A DNA stretch of 64,000 bases from Thereva unica (Eukaryota; Arthropoda; Insecta; Diptera; Therevidae). The DNA lies in contig OX465282.1 in assembly GCA_949987705.1 (NCBI GenBank), positions 63,671,922-63,735,921 of the forward strand, written 5' to 3'. This document shows positions 43,928 through 56,399 of the stretch, one piece after another. The position numbers and the translations under genes are program-made. Below the pieces are notes generated by a model that saw only the letters and a program-made list of their open reading frames with translations, was not told the DNA's origin and ran no database searches. Numbering within the stretch: the stretch's first letter is position 1; each line of letters begins with the position of its first letter.

Positions 43928-44570
43928 TAACAGTATATTGAGTGTACATACTTTATTGTTTATTGTGCTCTACTTATCATACCCTTTCATTTGATACCCA
44001 TTTCGAGGGGTTGTGAAGAAAGTGGTAATCCGACCTCTTGAAAAAGCCGCCATGGATCTAACGGTATATTGAGTATACTATACTGCTTCTGTTATTTTAG
44101 TTATCATACCCTTTCATTTGATACCCATGTGAGGAAAGTGTTGTTCCGACTTATTGAGACGGCCGCCACGGATTTAACGTATATTCAATATACTACATTG
44201 CTTATTGTATTTCAGTTTATTTTCAATATCGTCATGGCCTACCTATTGAAAATAAACTGCGTAAATTTGAAATTTTCATTAAATGTAATGATTCAATTTA
44301 ATGACAATTTTACATTTACAAAGCTCTCAAACAATATGGAAAGGCCATGAAGCTATTGAAACTAAAATGAAGTTAAAATTCCTAAAATTACCATTTTTCT
44401 GGATTTTTCAGCTGTTTTTTTTATAAAGGTATAAAAAATAGCCTACGACCTATTCTCAGACCTACCAAATATACACAAAAAATTTCATACAAATCGGACA
44501 ACCTGTTTCGGAGGAGTTCGGTAAGAACACTGTGACACGAGATTTTTATAGATATAGAAGATATTATAAG
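43928..44570 (+). repeat. GCCGCCAT / TTTGATACCC repeat, copy 3 right part with tail
   Basis: Three more units (ATACCCTTTCATTTGATACC at about 43979 and 44106), then a tail with ATTTCATACAAATCGGACAA, TTTCGGAGGAGTTCGGT and GACACGAGATTTTTATAGAT. Such a tail is common at retroelement 3' ends, suggesting this family is, or carries, a LINE/SINE 3' region. Confidence 0.7.
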
Positions 44571-46329
44571 GCGTAATAAAAAAATAATTTAAACTTGGTG
44601 TTTTGCTCAATTCGCTTTGAAGAAAATTCTAACAAAATTGTTTGATGAAAAATGCACCATTCTTTTATTTAACTTTTTCATTAAAATTGAAAGCTCACGC
44701 TTTCTTTTACATATTTTTTTTACTTTTTTCAGCACATTTTTTAAGTTAAATATAAGAATTTAAAAAAACATTTTTTTTTACCATTTATTTTTTATAATAA
44801 TGAAATGAAATTTTTTAAATATCTTATTGTATAACTTTTAGTGAAATTTTCCGCTCTTTCACGTGGTGCAATTAGTTTTTCGAATTTTTTTTTTATTTTT
44901 CGAGAAATAACGCAAAACCAAATTTTCGAAACTGTGAAGTTAGCATACACTTTAGAGCAGCAAAGATTTTTTTACGTGCTATACACCCAAAAAAGTATCT
45001 ATGACCCAATTTTCAGCGATATTACATTTTGTGCAGACTTGAAGTTTAAAATAGGCACTGACAACTAGGCTACTAGGGATCGACGTACTGCCTGTCTGTA
45101 TACGAAGTTCCTGCGATTTGTCGGGTTTAAGTGCCTAACACCTAGGGGAAATTTGTGGTTATTGATAAAAGTTAAATACGAATATGTACATTAAAAAAAA
45201 GAACTCAAAATTGATTTATATGACAGAAGAGGGACTGCTACAAACATCACCACACTAAAAACAAATATTATTTTTACTTCCATGTTTCATCAAAATTGAA
45301 CAAATATAAGAATTGTATTGAAATATGCGATGAAAGACCTAAAAAGACCCGATGAAATATGATTGGTTCAATAATAATTTCACGTATTTTGCTCATTAAT
45401 CCAGTTTTGCCAATGTTTAATTTTATGTACAATACAAGTAGCTTAGCATATCGATAATGTAAGTAGCTTAAGAATTTTGGTTATAAATATCCGAATCCGT
45501 AAAATAAAGTCATTCTAGTCAAGAAATTTGATAGGTATACATCGTTTAAACCGATAATCCTGTTGAATTTGTTTATGCACTGATTCAACCCACAAATCTG
45601 TAGTAACGGTGTAACACCTAGACTATCAAGACAGTTAAGGCAAAAGAGCCTTACCTTAAACAAGTACATTATAGAAAAAAGTTCTAACGCTACGTAAATA
45701 TTTTTAATATCTGTAAGCATTTCCTCAAAAGATAGAGATGACGATTGATAAAACACTTGCCGAATTCATCTTCCAATTGTTAAAAATCGACCCATAAACA
45801 TATATTTGCAGCAAGAACAGTTGGCAGGGTTATATGCCGGAAATCAACTAATACTTCTTCTATAAAAAATTAATTCCCAGTTTAAATGTCTTATATTGTA
45901 TGTATACATAATTTTATTTGGTTTAAGATATAATTTCTCTCAAAAAAAGGCACACCTTTCAGCACTTGATCTTAAAAATCCGATCTTCAATCATCAAAAA
46001 AGTTTTCGTAGCCTATTTAGTTGTTTCGGTAATGCAAGTAAGACGTTCTCAATTAGCACCAGAGGGCAAATTTTTTTAATGTATGTAAGTAAATATATAT
46101 ACTATTACGAACGTAGCTAAAACTGGCATGTTCAGTTCGGACCATAAATTCCGAAAAGTAAACAACATTGCAGAAGCCAATTTCAACACATATCAACTAT
46201 ACATGTACAAATCTACCGCCATTATACACTCGGAATTCCATATCCCCTCAAGATTCTATGATGAAGGTCGCGACGTCGATTAACGTGTGTAACATATTAC
46301 AACCAGCCACAATGTCCACCAACAGAAAT
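44571..46329. other. No gene recognised
   Basis: AT-rich sequence. 44636-44745 is the inverted partner of 40982-41090. Frames up to about 90 codons (for example 45481-45756, minus) show no domain. Confidence 0.4.
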
Positions 46330-46800
46330 TGAAAGTTATGTGTCAATAGCAAAAAAGAAAAAAAAACGCAGAAAAACAATTCGCCCGCCGCCGCGGTCAT
46401 TCGTTGCTGACCGGTTTACGACCAAGAAGCAGGAAGTCGCCCAAACGGGCGATAGTAAACGCGCGAATTTCAATTTCAGTTTCATCCATTTGCGGCGTGG
46501 TCTTGCCTGGACCATTGGACCTCGGTCAGAACAGACCCGGTCGAATGATCTCGGATAATTGCTTCGTTATTTAACGGAAATCGAAGAATTCAAAAATCGT
46601 TCAGGTCGAGTTCATAGACCTCATCTTTGGCAATCTGCAGACCAACATCTTGATTGTTGACCAAAAGTATTCAACAGCGCAGCTCAATGTCTCTGGTTGC
46701 CCTTGCGCCTTGCTATGCTCGCTGGCTGGCTGGCAAGGTGAGCGTCAGTGCGGAGCCCGATTCGTGAAACTAAAGCAGTACTCCCCCGTTTAGTAGTAGA
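46330..46800. other. GC-rich unique segment, possible host regulatory region or exon
   Basis: The only extended GC-rich, CpG-containing sequence here that is not an element end (CGCCCGCCGCCGCGGTCATT near 46382; GCTCGCTGGCTGGCTGGC near 46717 followed by a splice-donor-like AAGGTGAGCG). It matches no repeat elsewhere in the window. It might be a promoter or 5' exon of a host gene. A plus-strand frame 46340-46558 exists but has no recognised domain. Confidence 0.3.
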
Positions 46801-49399
46801 CGTTTGCTGTCCACATGACCAGTCTGGGACATTTCTCCATATCAATGTATAATTTAGCTTTAAAAAATGTACCGAGATCTCTCTAATGAAGGTAGACGTT
46901 TGCAGCACAAGCCTATATCCAGCTGTAATGTATGCTTTACATCACCTGCGCCCTCTTTGTCTATAAATCAGAAAGAAAAAAATCAAAAATCGAGGCAATC
47001 ACAAAATCCACATAAAAGATCGTTTTCAGACAGCGAGTATGGCAGTTGCTTAATAAACGTGATCGCGTTTAAGGAGTTCGTTATAGGTGATTGCGCCTGA
47101 CATTGCTCGACTCGGAGTTGTTTTAAAGAAAAAAAGGTAAATAAATCCACCACACTGTAATATAACAGCTGGAGAAACCCGCCGCAACTAACATCAGATA
47201 ATAATAGTGTCGTTTTATGAAGTCGCAGCTTGTGACATCGGTGCTATAAGTTTATTTTGAAAGCGCAAGTGCAGTTGGATTGTTGCTTCCTCTTAGACCA
47301 AAGCAAGTTTTGTTTGCCACATGTGAATTGGCGAAAAGTTAATTACTCCAAATTACCTCAGTAACAAACAAATAAAAAGTGTTGTGCACCGATTGGTTTG
47401 TCATAGTCAGGTATTTTCTGTTTGTAGAAAATTAGCATTCCAGTTGCGTACGAAATATTTAAAATAATGCTTTTAAAGCTAGTTTCAGTGGTGATGAAGT
47501 TTTGCAAATATTTCTGTGATGTTTTTTTTTTGGTTTCGTAAAATCGATTGTCTAACTACTACTTAAATTATAGAATGATTTACCTTATATCGACTTATAA
47601 GAAGATTATATTCTTGCATGATAACCACAAGCAACAACGGAAATCATCTGCGGCAATGAGCCAAAGTGTGATGTTGCAATGTTGAAACGGATATGAAAGT
47701 GAAAAACGTAATAACTGCATCTGATTTCATGAAATCGAAGGGAAAAAAGTGTAATATTTACAATTAACACTTCCGTGTGTAATACTTGATGAAATTCGAA
47801 CTTTTTCCTTTTTTTGTAATAATATTCCTTTATTCAATATTATTGGTTAAGGTCAATATTTCTTGTAATGAGGTGTGTTTTTGTTAAATCTGTTTTGATG
47901 TTGTAAGTCATGATCCAAGTTCGTATGTGTAATCTATAGTTATAGTAAAAAAACATGATTTCGTATTGACTATAAATGAGGGTAATTTGATCTGTCAGTT
48001 CGTATGCGAACTTGGCGGGATCGAAAATGTTTTAAGTTGCAGATTGAGTTTTTGTGTCGGTCTTACAATAATTACCTCTTATTAATTTGGTTACGCAATC
48101 AATCGGATGGTGAATTCGAGTTGCATTATTCAACCGACTTCTTGCCATTACCAAAGAACGAGTTTGTACCAAAAATTTTATACAAAACTCTGATATTTGG
48201 CTATCGTCTCCCGAGTAAAAAAAATTAACAAATGCGCATTCCAAACGGGTATGCAACCTCCCGCGAAAGGTAAGCACGCTCCCGCATAGGCCTTTCCAAA
48301 CCTGAGTATCGTTTTACCAAGAAGTCTCCCAACTGAGTGCAAACCGCGGCCAATGCTGCTTGACCTGCGCAATCGAACAATAAACCGTCTACTGAAAAAA
48401 TGACCCATCAAAATAATAGCCCATTAAGAGCGCTGTTTGTAGAGGGCATTACACTATTATACAGTGAACATTCGCTAATGTGATTGTCCAAGGTCAGGTG
48501 TTAAGGTCTTAGCCAAACTCGATCCATTTTTATTGAGTCGTCAAAGATAAGCGAAACCTAGCGTTGTCAAGACAAAACAACGCCTTTGCTTAGAACGATT
48601 TCGTTTTCAGGCTGATGTAGAATGCCATCCAATGAATCCAGCTTTTCTATCTCTAGTTGAATTTATTTCATAAGCGGAAATAAGGGCACCATTTTCGGAT
48701 ACCAACGTAATGTATTTTTTCGTTTCTTTATTTTCGCACCAAATGTTAACAGCAAGAAAACATACGATGGCTTCGATAGGCTTGAGTAAAACATCTAGCT
48801 GTCATAGCGGAGGCGGTGGTTTCAATTTACACCCAGACTCTCTTTCTTTGAATAGAGCCTTGGTACCAGACATTTTATATTATTATAACGTAATCAAAAT
48901 GTCAGTGGTATCCAGCTTTTCACCTAAAAGATTGGCGGTAGTCTGAACTCTAAGTTTCCTAACAACCTTCAGCGTATGAAGCCCTGTTTTGTTGCTTAAA
49001 CTACAAGCTACAGATAGTTTTAAAAAATTAGAATGACGGAGTTTCTCTGATCATTCAGTCTTGGTACCAGTGGATGCAATCGAATCTTAACGGCACGCCA
49101 TTACCACACTAAGGTCATTAAACAGCTTCGTTTGCACGGTACGACACGCTTTGGTTGCCTGTAGGATAATGCTAATCAGCATATTGTCCCAAGTCGAATC
49201 TTATTCAAGGCCCCGAAAATGGATTTAAAAGCTTTAAAAACAAAGTACTGTATTTTCTATGAAAATCTTCATCTCTCTTCCTTCCGTTTTAACGACTGTT
49301 TAGAAAAAAAGACTCATCCTTCTCCTAGCCGTTACATTGACTGAGGATCTAGGATGTATTGACTCTATATATCCAATTGCTAAAGAATCGCTGCAATTT
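46801..49399. other. No gene recognised
   Basis: Several short frames but no domain, repeat family or element ends. The sequence appears unique within the window. Confidence 0.4.
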
Positions 49400-49699
49400 A
49401 ATTTTCTAAAAAATGAAGTCTGTCATAGTAAAAACGTCTTTTTTGCTGACAGACGCATCTTATTTATAAAATAGGTGACAAACCTTCTTCCAGAAAAAAA
49501 TTAAGATGGTGTTTTGACAAGGCTCTTGCAAAACCCTTTTTTTAATGCTGTCACGGCGCTTAAAACTTAAATTTGACATGGTAAAACACATTATTTCAAT
49601 GACAGGCTTATTTATATACATAGAGGACATCTTAAACTTCAGTTGTAATTTTTTGGAACGAGGTGTTTTGAAATGGCAGTAATCAATCTTGATGCATTG

Positions 49700-49990
49700 T
49701 TGCTGCGCATTCAGAACTTAGTCTGACATATTTAGTAACAAAAATTGTCAGCCAGACAAGTTGTAATAGATAACAGAGCTCTTAAACTTTATTTAAAACT
49801 AAAAATCAAAGAGGTGTTATGAAGTGCATTTTTATTAAGAAAAACAGTCTTTAAGATAAGGTCTGTCATAAGTTAATTAACAAAAATTGTCAACCAGACA
49901 ACTTTTTTCAAAAATAGTTCATTATTTACTACAAATTGTATAAATTTCAAGCAGGTGTTTTGGAAAAAACAATCATTATTTTTTAGCTAA
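49700..49990 (+). repeat. Degenerate tandem repeat, about 143-bp period
   Basis: AACAAAAATTGTCAGCCAGACAA at about 49737 recurs near 49880 (GTCAACCAGACAAC), each followed by TTTATTT.. and AGGTGTT.TG. A weaker earlier unit with AGACATCTTA and AGGTGTTTTG lies at 49620-49680. The origin is unknown. Confidence 0.55.
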
Positions 49991-50285
49991 ATTCAAAAAT
50001 TCATAAAAAAATAACAATTAATATATTTTTACTAGTCTGGCGGGCGTAACATGTTTTTTACACGTTTTTCAGCCACTCTCACTTTATACTTTTGAGGTGT
50101 TCGATGAGGTACTTTTTTTGTCATGGGAGCTTAGACTATTTATTATATTATTGTAAAGTCTATGAAGAGGTGTTGGATTTAGCTTTAAAACTCTAGCAAA
50201 TTTTTCTATTGCCTGCGTTAGCATGATCAATTGTGGATGCTTCTGCTGTGAAGAGGGATACACTGCAAATCTCAGTATTTGAAAG

Positions 50286-50386
50286 TGTGTTATTTTAACA
50301 CACTTAAAGACTACACCCTTTAATGAGTAACTACAAGTTAATCACACAAAAGCACACTTTAAGCGTGTTAAAATAACACACTTAAA
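50286..50386. mobile_element. About 100-bp palindromic unit, AGTGTGTTATTTTAACACAC ends
   Basis: AGTGTGTTATTTTAACACAC at the left is mirrored by GTGTTAAAATAACACACTT at the right; each end is itself palindromic. It resembles motifs at 1-523. Probably a very short MITE; the target duplication is not clear. Confidence 0.5.
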
Positions 50387-50647
50387 AATCTGAATTTTCC
50401 AATGTACTGAGTACTCAACGCTTTAACACGAAAAAGCTTTCAAATTGTGGCTTCCTCTTGGCGAAAACGTGCGTTCCTTCCGTTCCGCGAAAACTCACGT
50501 TAAGTGAAATTCGCGTATAAAGGAGGTACACAGCCAAAAGTCAGTACAAAATGCAAATCAATACTCTATGCATTTACAATAAGCATTTGAAATATATTTT
50601 TGATGGGCTTGGAAACACATTTTTCAAAACAAGCCGTTCTTATTTGG

Positions 50648-51568
50648 GGTCGTCCATTAATTACGTGAGGCGTTTATGGGGTCGAGCCGAATCACACTCG
50701 ATCTCACGTGGGGAGAGGGGGTCTCGGCAAATATCACGTAATTTTTTTTTTCTCAAGAAATAGTGTAAAATTGCATGAAAACTGGGTTAAATTAAGTAGA
50801 ACATGTTTCTCCACTGAAATAAAACTTGTTTCACTCCACTTCTCTCACAGGCAGCCGGCAGGCCATGACCTTTCGAGCTACGTCAAGGCGAAAACTTTCA
50901 GGCCTGCGTGTGAGTGAATGTGGGCTTTAAGATATGCCTAAATCCTTCACAAAAAATTTTACGCGGTTATGCAAACGCGAGAAAGTAGCATACGTACCAG
51001 GCAAGTAAAACTAACCCGCGAAAAGGCCCTTACAATATAGAATTACAGAGCCCTCGCCGAATCTTAGCGTAATAATATTCTTGTTGAGTAAGTGTAACGT
51101 TTTGGTAGTTGTGTGTCCAGCGGAAAAAGCGACTGGAATAGAGGAGGTATAAGACATGTAGGAGTTCAGTTATCTAAAATAAAATTTCTCCAAATATACT
51201 TTTTACACGCTGTCACTCCGAATTCTTATCAGCTGATAGCATTTCATGTCACATTGGGTCACTTAATGTAAACCAAGCCGATATAATTTGACAGTCAACT
51301 AACCCAATTTGACAGTCGACTGGCCCAGTATTAACTTCGCATTAGTGCACGGATTTTATACGCAAGGGCCTTTCCTGTTGTTCTATATTCTAAGGAAAGT
51401 CCCATCTTGGTGTGGTTACTCCCGTAAATACTGGAGATTTTTTAAATTTGAAAAATCTCACGTGAGATTAGGGAGAAGGGGTCGAGCGAAGTCTCACGAA
51501 ATCTTACCAAGGGGAGGGGGGAGGGGTCGAAAAATCGCAAAAATCGCCTCGCATAATTTATGGACGAC
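50648..51568. mobile_element. 921-bp TIR element, GGTCGTCCATTAATTACG ends
   Basis: Left GGTCGTCCATTAATTACGTG and right (read inward) GGTCGTCCATAAATTATGCG are inverted repeats of about 30 bp. Subterminal GGGGTCGAGC and CTCACGTG motifs occur near both ends. No transposase or clear target duplication is seen. Confidence 0.65.
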
Positions 51569-51659
51569 CTCTTTAATTATACAGTGGTTAAACTGGTTTT
51601 TATGCACCCGATGTTTTTATTTTAGTCTGTTAAAAGTCTCAGAATATTAGGTAGTTAAT

Positions 51660-52390
51660 CCATTGATGCAGCGACACAAAGTGTCCTTTGGCATGAGAAA
51701 ACAGCACGGCTACGATTAATTGCACGATTTCTTACCAGACGTCAGAATCTCAAGAAGAAGCTATGTTCTAATTATTTTCTAGATTTTGGTACAGCTTATG
51801 ATTTCAAATAAAACCAATTAACTTAAAAGATTTGTTATCTATTTTTATATTTTCTAGTTTTTAGTTTGATTTTTGGTTCGTATCATTATGCAAACTCCTC
51901 ATCCTTTTCAACTCTTTCATTGTATGTATCTTTATTGCACGGTCTCTGACCTGTTAATTTCTGACAAGCTCCTCAATACATAGCCCTTCCAAAGGCCTTA
52001 CAGGACTCAATGCTACATAATGCTACATACGCTTGAACTTGCTCAAACAGTTTGGAGCCCAAATACACAACAATATGGTCAACAGTCCTACCCTGCATTT
52101 TATGGACAGTGCAGGCCCATGACAAAATCATTAGCACTTTGCTGGAAATTGTATAGCTTTAAGATGGATAAGGTGTACGCCATCCCTTTCAAAATCAATT
52201 TGAACAAGTGATATGTCCATTTCATGCATTCGACGAATCTGAGGCCATACAATCTTTGTGATGTAGCCGCTAGCGCCGTTCACCAACGCTTTCGTGACGT
52301 CAACGTTAGCACGTAAAATAACTTTGGATCCTAATAATATTCTCTATATTTCGTCACCACCAGATATCTGAGTTTAAATTGATTTATTTC
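51660..52390 (-). pseudogene. PIF1-like (Helitron) helicase C-terminal remnant
   Basis: The minus strand reads GSKVILRANVDVTKALVNGA, GYITKIVWPQIRR, DFERDGVHLIHLKAIQFP, then in another frame ILSWACTVHKMQGRTVDH, VVYLGSKLF and, after a further shift, VRPLEGLCIEEL. This is the ordered C-terminal half of PIF1-family helicases including the T.HK.QG motif. With the pieces at 27127 and 37900 it shows three separate Helitron-type remnants. Frameshifts make it non-functional. Confidence 0.8.
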
Positions 52391-52529
52391 TCTTTGATCA
52401 GCATTCATAACTCGAGCCAATTGGAACTGGTTTTCGTTCATGGACAAGTGGGGTACTTCATCTCCCTACTTCATTTTTCTAACTCAATGGGCTGGCATAC
52501 AAGGATCGTAATATCAACAGTAAAAAACA

Positions 52530-52760
52530 GGTTTTTTATGATACTCTCGGCGTACATGGGTATTTATTTTACCGAGAGTAACTTTATTATCCCTACACGG
52601 AATATCAATGTCTGCACACCTCGAACGCAAATAACAAAGAGGTATGTCAATATCAAACCCAAAGAAGAAGAAGATAAGATACATTTGTGCATGTGTTAGT
52701 TTTCAAGCCAAAAATTGATGTTCTAAAAGTTACAACTTTCTCTCTTCCTTTTGCCACTCT
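52530..52760 (+). repeat. Dispersed repeat shared with 37567-37790
   Basis: Contains GATACTCTCGGCGTACATGG, ACCGAGAGTAACTTTATTAT, ATATCAATGT and CTTCCTTTTGCCACT, in the same order as 37590-37780. Confidence 0.5.
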
Positions 52761-53313
52761 GTCCTGGAAACCGGGTTTTTAGTCTTGGCGTTATGATCCG
52801 TGTATGCCACCCCAATAGGCTAAACTGGTTCTAATATGTGGAATGCGTATTAGTTATGCATACCTATTGCCAGCGCCATTTTAAATTTTCTATTTTTGAC
52901 AATAGTTTCACTAATTTCCATTTTGTTTGTTTTTTTAATTTTTACCAGATTCGTCATTTGTGACCTTAAAAACTCCCGATACCGAATTTCAATGGATTCA
53001 GAACACATTTGTATAATGCATCCGCCATTTTCAATTTTCAAATTTTTACCACAGAATCGTCATTTGTGGCTCTAAAAACCCCCGATGCCGATTTTCAATG
53101 GAATCGGAGCCCAATTGCAACATTTCGTCGCCACCTTGATTTTTTTTCCAGAGAAACGAACCAAACAAACAAACAAATATACGAGATCAAGCTAAATAAA
53201 ACCCTTAAAACCCCAAAAAAATATATATAAAAAATTCATAATTTGTAAATTTTTTAAATTATCATTAAAGCGCCTGAAAAATACACCTCCTCCCCACAAT
53301 ACACAGTCACGAT

Positions 53314-53714
53314 CAATGACATATAGAATGGACTGCTCATGAGGAATTTTTCATGGCACCAATTTGTTCCATAGGCTACAAACCTTTTTTCACCCCATGT
53401 AAACACCGGAAACACTTTTGAAATTTACATTTTTTTAAATACGTACTTAAAACATTAAAACAACACAAATATTTTGTTTAAAAAAATTAATAAACACTAT
53501 TTTCACTTTTTCACCTTTTAAAATGCCTTTTTTTCGTTAATTTCCAAATTTTATGTTTATCTGATTTAAGTTCTTAACGCCTGTTTTTCCTGTTCTTCTG
53601 AGTGCTTCTGTCAGTTTGGGGGCTTATGGATGAGCGAGTCGACTATTCCTTTTTGGTGCCATCGGTTTGTATGGGAATAATTGCTGATGAGCAGTCCATT
53701 ATTATATGTCAGTG
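53314..53714. mobile_element. 401-bp relative of the CACTGACATAT MITE
   Basis: Ends CAATGACATATAGAATGGAC and CACTGACATATAATAATGGA (right read inward), with internal GGCACCAA and TTTTTGGTGCCAT pieces in the positions seen in the 449-bp family. It is diverged in length and sequence. Flanks (GTCACGAT, ATGCCACC) do not form a clean duplication. Confidence 0.75.
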
Positions 53715-54829
53715 ATGCCACCCCATTGATTTGATAGGAGGGGTTAAATGAAGCTTTCTGGAGCATTTAAGCATTTTTAAGAGTTTTGTACCACAGCTTG
53801 CGCCAAATGTCACACAGTTTAAAAAGATTCTTATACACTCTTTAAAGAATATTTCAGTATAATAGAACACTCATAAGGAAGCTTTAATTTAATTTAAAAT
53901 GTGTAAGTACAATATACCATTATTATCAACTAGCGAAAACCCGCGTGCGTTGTAACGCCTTTTAATAAAACAAAATTATGTGTGCATAGTCCGGGATAAG
54001 AAAGGGGTATAATGAAACAAATAACAAATCTGCAAAACATGATTTTGGGGACTTAAAAAACTTTAGAGTTGATAAAAATATGTTGCCTACAACTTTTTTT
54101 AAAATTCGAGGCTAATCATCACCTATCGGAAGACTTTTGTACTACGTACACAACAGATACCTAGCCAATTATATTCAGAATATGACTTGTGCGCGTAGAT
54201 TTTGACAATGTTTCACTTGTAAGTATTGCAACGGCATTACTGAGTGGAGTCGACTTAGTTGAGTTGATATTTTCGAAATCGTCATAAATATCGCTCATCA
54301 AAATTTCCGCGTCTGTTACGAACTTTCAAACAACAGCCAGCAGCTCACTGTCATGATTCTCATTAATCTCAATCCTATGTTGAGGATAAAAGTACTGAAT
54401 TCTGAGTTTTCCTATTGCGCTCTCATCTTTTGCTTTAAATGACATTTTCCAATCTATCCCTAAATAAGTGATCACTTCAGACATGCAACAATATCATCTG
54501 CCCACATATCTGTCCGGACAGCCGGCAACACTTGCCCGGAATCTATGCCAATAAAACACTTACTCCCCAAAATAATTGGTTTTTACACCTTAAATCTCAC
54601 GGTGCTCTGTTAATAGATACTTTATTTGCCGTGGTACATTCACCTCATTCACAGAACACCATCATGCAGTCTTGTAAAACTTGAGATTTGTTTCACGCAG
54701 GGTTTAAGATTTGTTCCACGTAGGATTTTCTTCTTCGTTCGGTATCTTAAACATAGAATGAGCTGTTTTTCCTGATGTAAGCAAAGTTGCAGCAGTCTAG
54801 TCTCTGCTACTGTCCTGATCTCATATTGG
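53715..54829. other. No gene recognised
   Basis: AT-rich sequence with no supported frame, element ends or repeats. Confidence 0.4.
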
Positions 54830-55088
54830 TCAAACAACCTACCTTTCGAAATGTAAAAAACCGTGAAACTTTACCTAAACTCTTATTTTATTAACACTGT
54901 AACTTTTCGCTAGAGCCGCATATATTATATATACTGGCTGGAGCAATCAAAAGTTTACGTTCAACATTATTTTTTTACTTTTTAGTTCATTTTTAAATAA
55001 AAGCATATTTTTAAGTTTTCAAACTATAATTTTATTTTTCTACCTTTTAGTTTATTATTTGTTTTCCGCTATTTTGTAATGACCGATA
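54830..55088 (+). repeat. Dispersed AT-rich repeat, copy 2
   Basis: Matches 2205-2440 (CAACCTACCTTTCGAAATGT, TATTTTATTAACACTG, ACTTTTTAGTTCATTTT, GTTTTCCGCTATTTTG). The LINE at 55089 is inserted at its right edge. Confidence 0.6.
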
Positions 55089-55372
55089 TTTTTTTATGTG
55101 GCAGTGCTAAGCTCAGGAGTCACCCTTTGTACTACTAGTCCGTCATGTCATTTGTCACGTCATGGTGCAATGTCCAGCAGTAAGCTTAGTACGGGGGAGG
55201 GGTGGGCGGTATAGGTTAAGGGTTAAAAGGTTCGGGGGGTATTGAAGAAGGTGGTGATGAACCCTGCGTTTGAACTCTTGGATGTTGTAGGAGCTCGGAA
55301 ATACTGACTGCGAGAGATTATTCCACAGTCGATTTGTTCTATTAACAAACGAATTGATATCTTGTTGAGTGC
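55089..55372 (-). pseudogene. Non-LTR retrotransposon, copy 4, 3' end only
   Basis: The minus strand encodes only the last codons of the RT protein (NRLWNNLSQSVFPSSYN, RRVHHHLLQYPP) plus the family 3' UTR (ACATTGCACCATGACGTGAC in minus reading) ending in an A-rich tail at 55089. Strong 5' truncation is typical of LINE insertion. Confidence 0.8.
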
Positions 55373-55374
55373 TT

Positions 55375-56160
55375 GATGAGGTCACCCAGCTTACAGTACT
55401 ATGCTGTATATTCATCATACACTTTTATTTGGTATAAATACCGAGAGTTTTGTAAAAAAAAGGTAGTCCGCCATTTTGTGTTGACTGCCATTTTGAATTT
55501 GGAATTAAGCCACCCAGCTAATAGTATTCTACTTATCATATCCTTTCATTTGATACCCATACCGATCGCGATGTAAATAACAAAGTAATCCGCCATTTTG
55601 TTGGGGCCGCCATTTTGAATTTGGAATGACACCAAATAGAAAATTACATTATACTTATCATTCCCTTTTATTTGATACCCATGTCGGCGGCCGGCGAGCA
55701 CAATTGCGAAATTCGGTCGCCATCTTGAGACCGACATCTTGATTTTTTAAAAAAAAAAAAGAGTCAGAACTTTACATGTGTGCAAAATTTGAAGGAAGTG
55801 GGTCAAAATGAATTTTCAAGATTTGTCTACATACATACAACCATACATACATACGAGTACATACAGGTAGAGCTAATATATAGTGTATATAAATAGCCTA
55901 AAACAAGCCCGCCAAATTCTGAATCTTCCAGTGAAAGTCCCATCCCAATCGGATTAGCCATTTCTGAGATTAGCCCGAACAAACAGACAGACATATAGAC
56001 ATACAGACACACAGACACCCAGACATACAGCCAGACAAAAATTATAAAAAAATCGTTATTTCTTTTTAAAATCATGTAAATAACCATATGAAATTAAAAA
56101 AACACATTTACATATTTTGAAATCACAGACAGACACTCCCATTATATTTATATAGATAAG
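55375..56160 (+). repeat. GCCGCCAT / TTTGATACCC repeat, copy 4, with ACAT-rich tail
   Basis: Units with TGGTATAAATACCGAG, CATTTGATACCCATACCG and TTTGATACCCATGTCGGC, each next to CCGCCATTTTG, then a tail with GTGCAAAATTTGAAGGAAGT and simple (ACAT)n and (CAGA)n stretches at 55830-55866 and 55980-56035. The tail matches 3030-3130. Confidence 0.75.
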
Positions 56161-56399
56161 GAAAAAATAAAAATTTTATTGAATGAAGATTTTATTGAAA
56201 AAAAAAACAACAAAACATTTTTAATACAAGTTTTTATTAAATAAACTAAAAAATATTAAATAATAAACTAAGTTTTTAAATATACGTTAATAAGATGAAC
56301 TACTGAACTAAAAATAATAAAATACTTTTTTTAAATCCACATGTATGCAACTACAATTTTAAACTTTTTATTTCACCTTATTAATATTTTTTAGGTTAT

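Noticed and set aside
53314..53714. Exact 8-bp duplication for the CACTGACATAT relative
   Set aside because: The flanks GTCACGAT and ATGCCACC do not match, so no duplication is claimed.
55827..56087. Minus-strand frame rich in Tyr, Val and Cys
   Set aside because: It arises from (ACAT)n/(CAGA)n simple repeats in the tail of the dispersed repeat.
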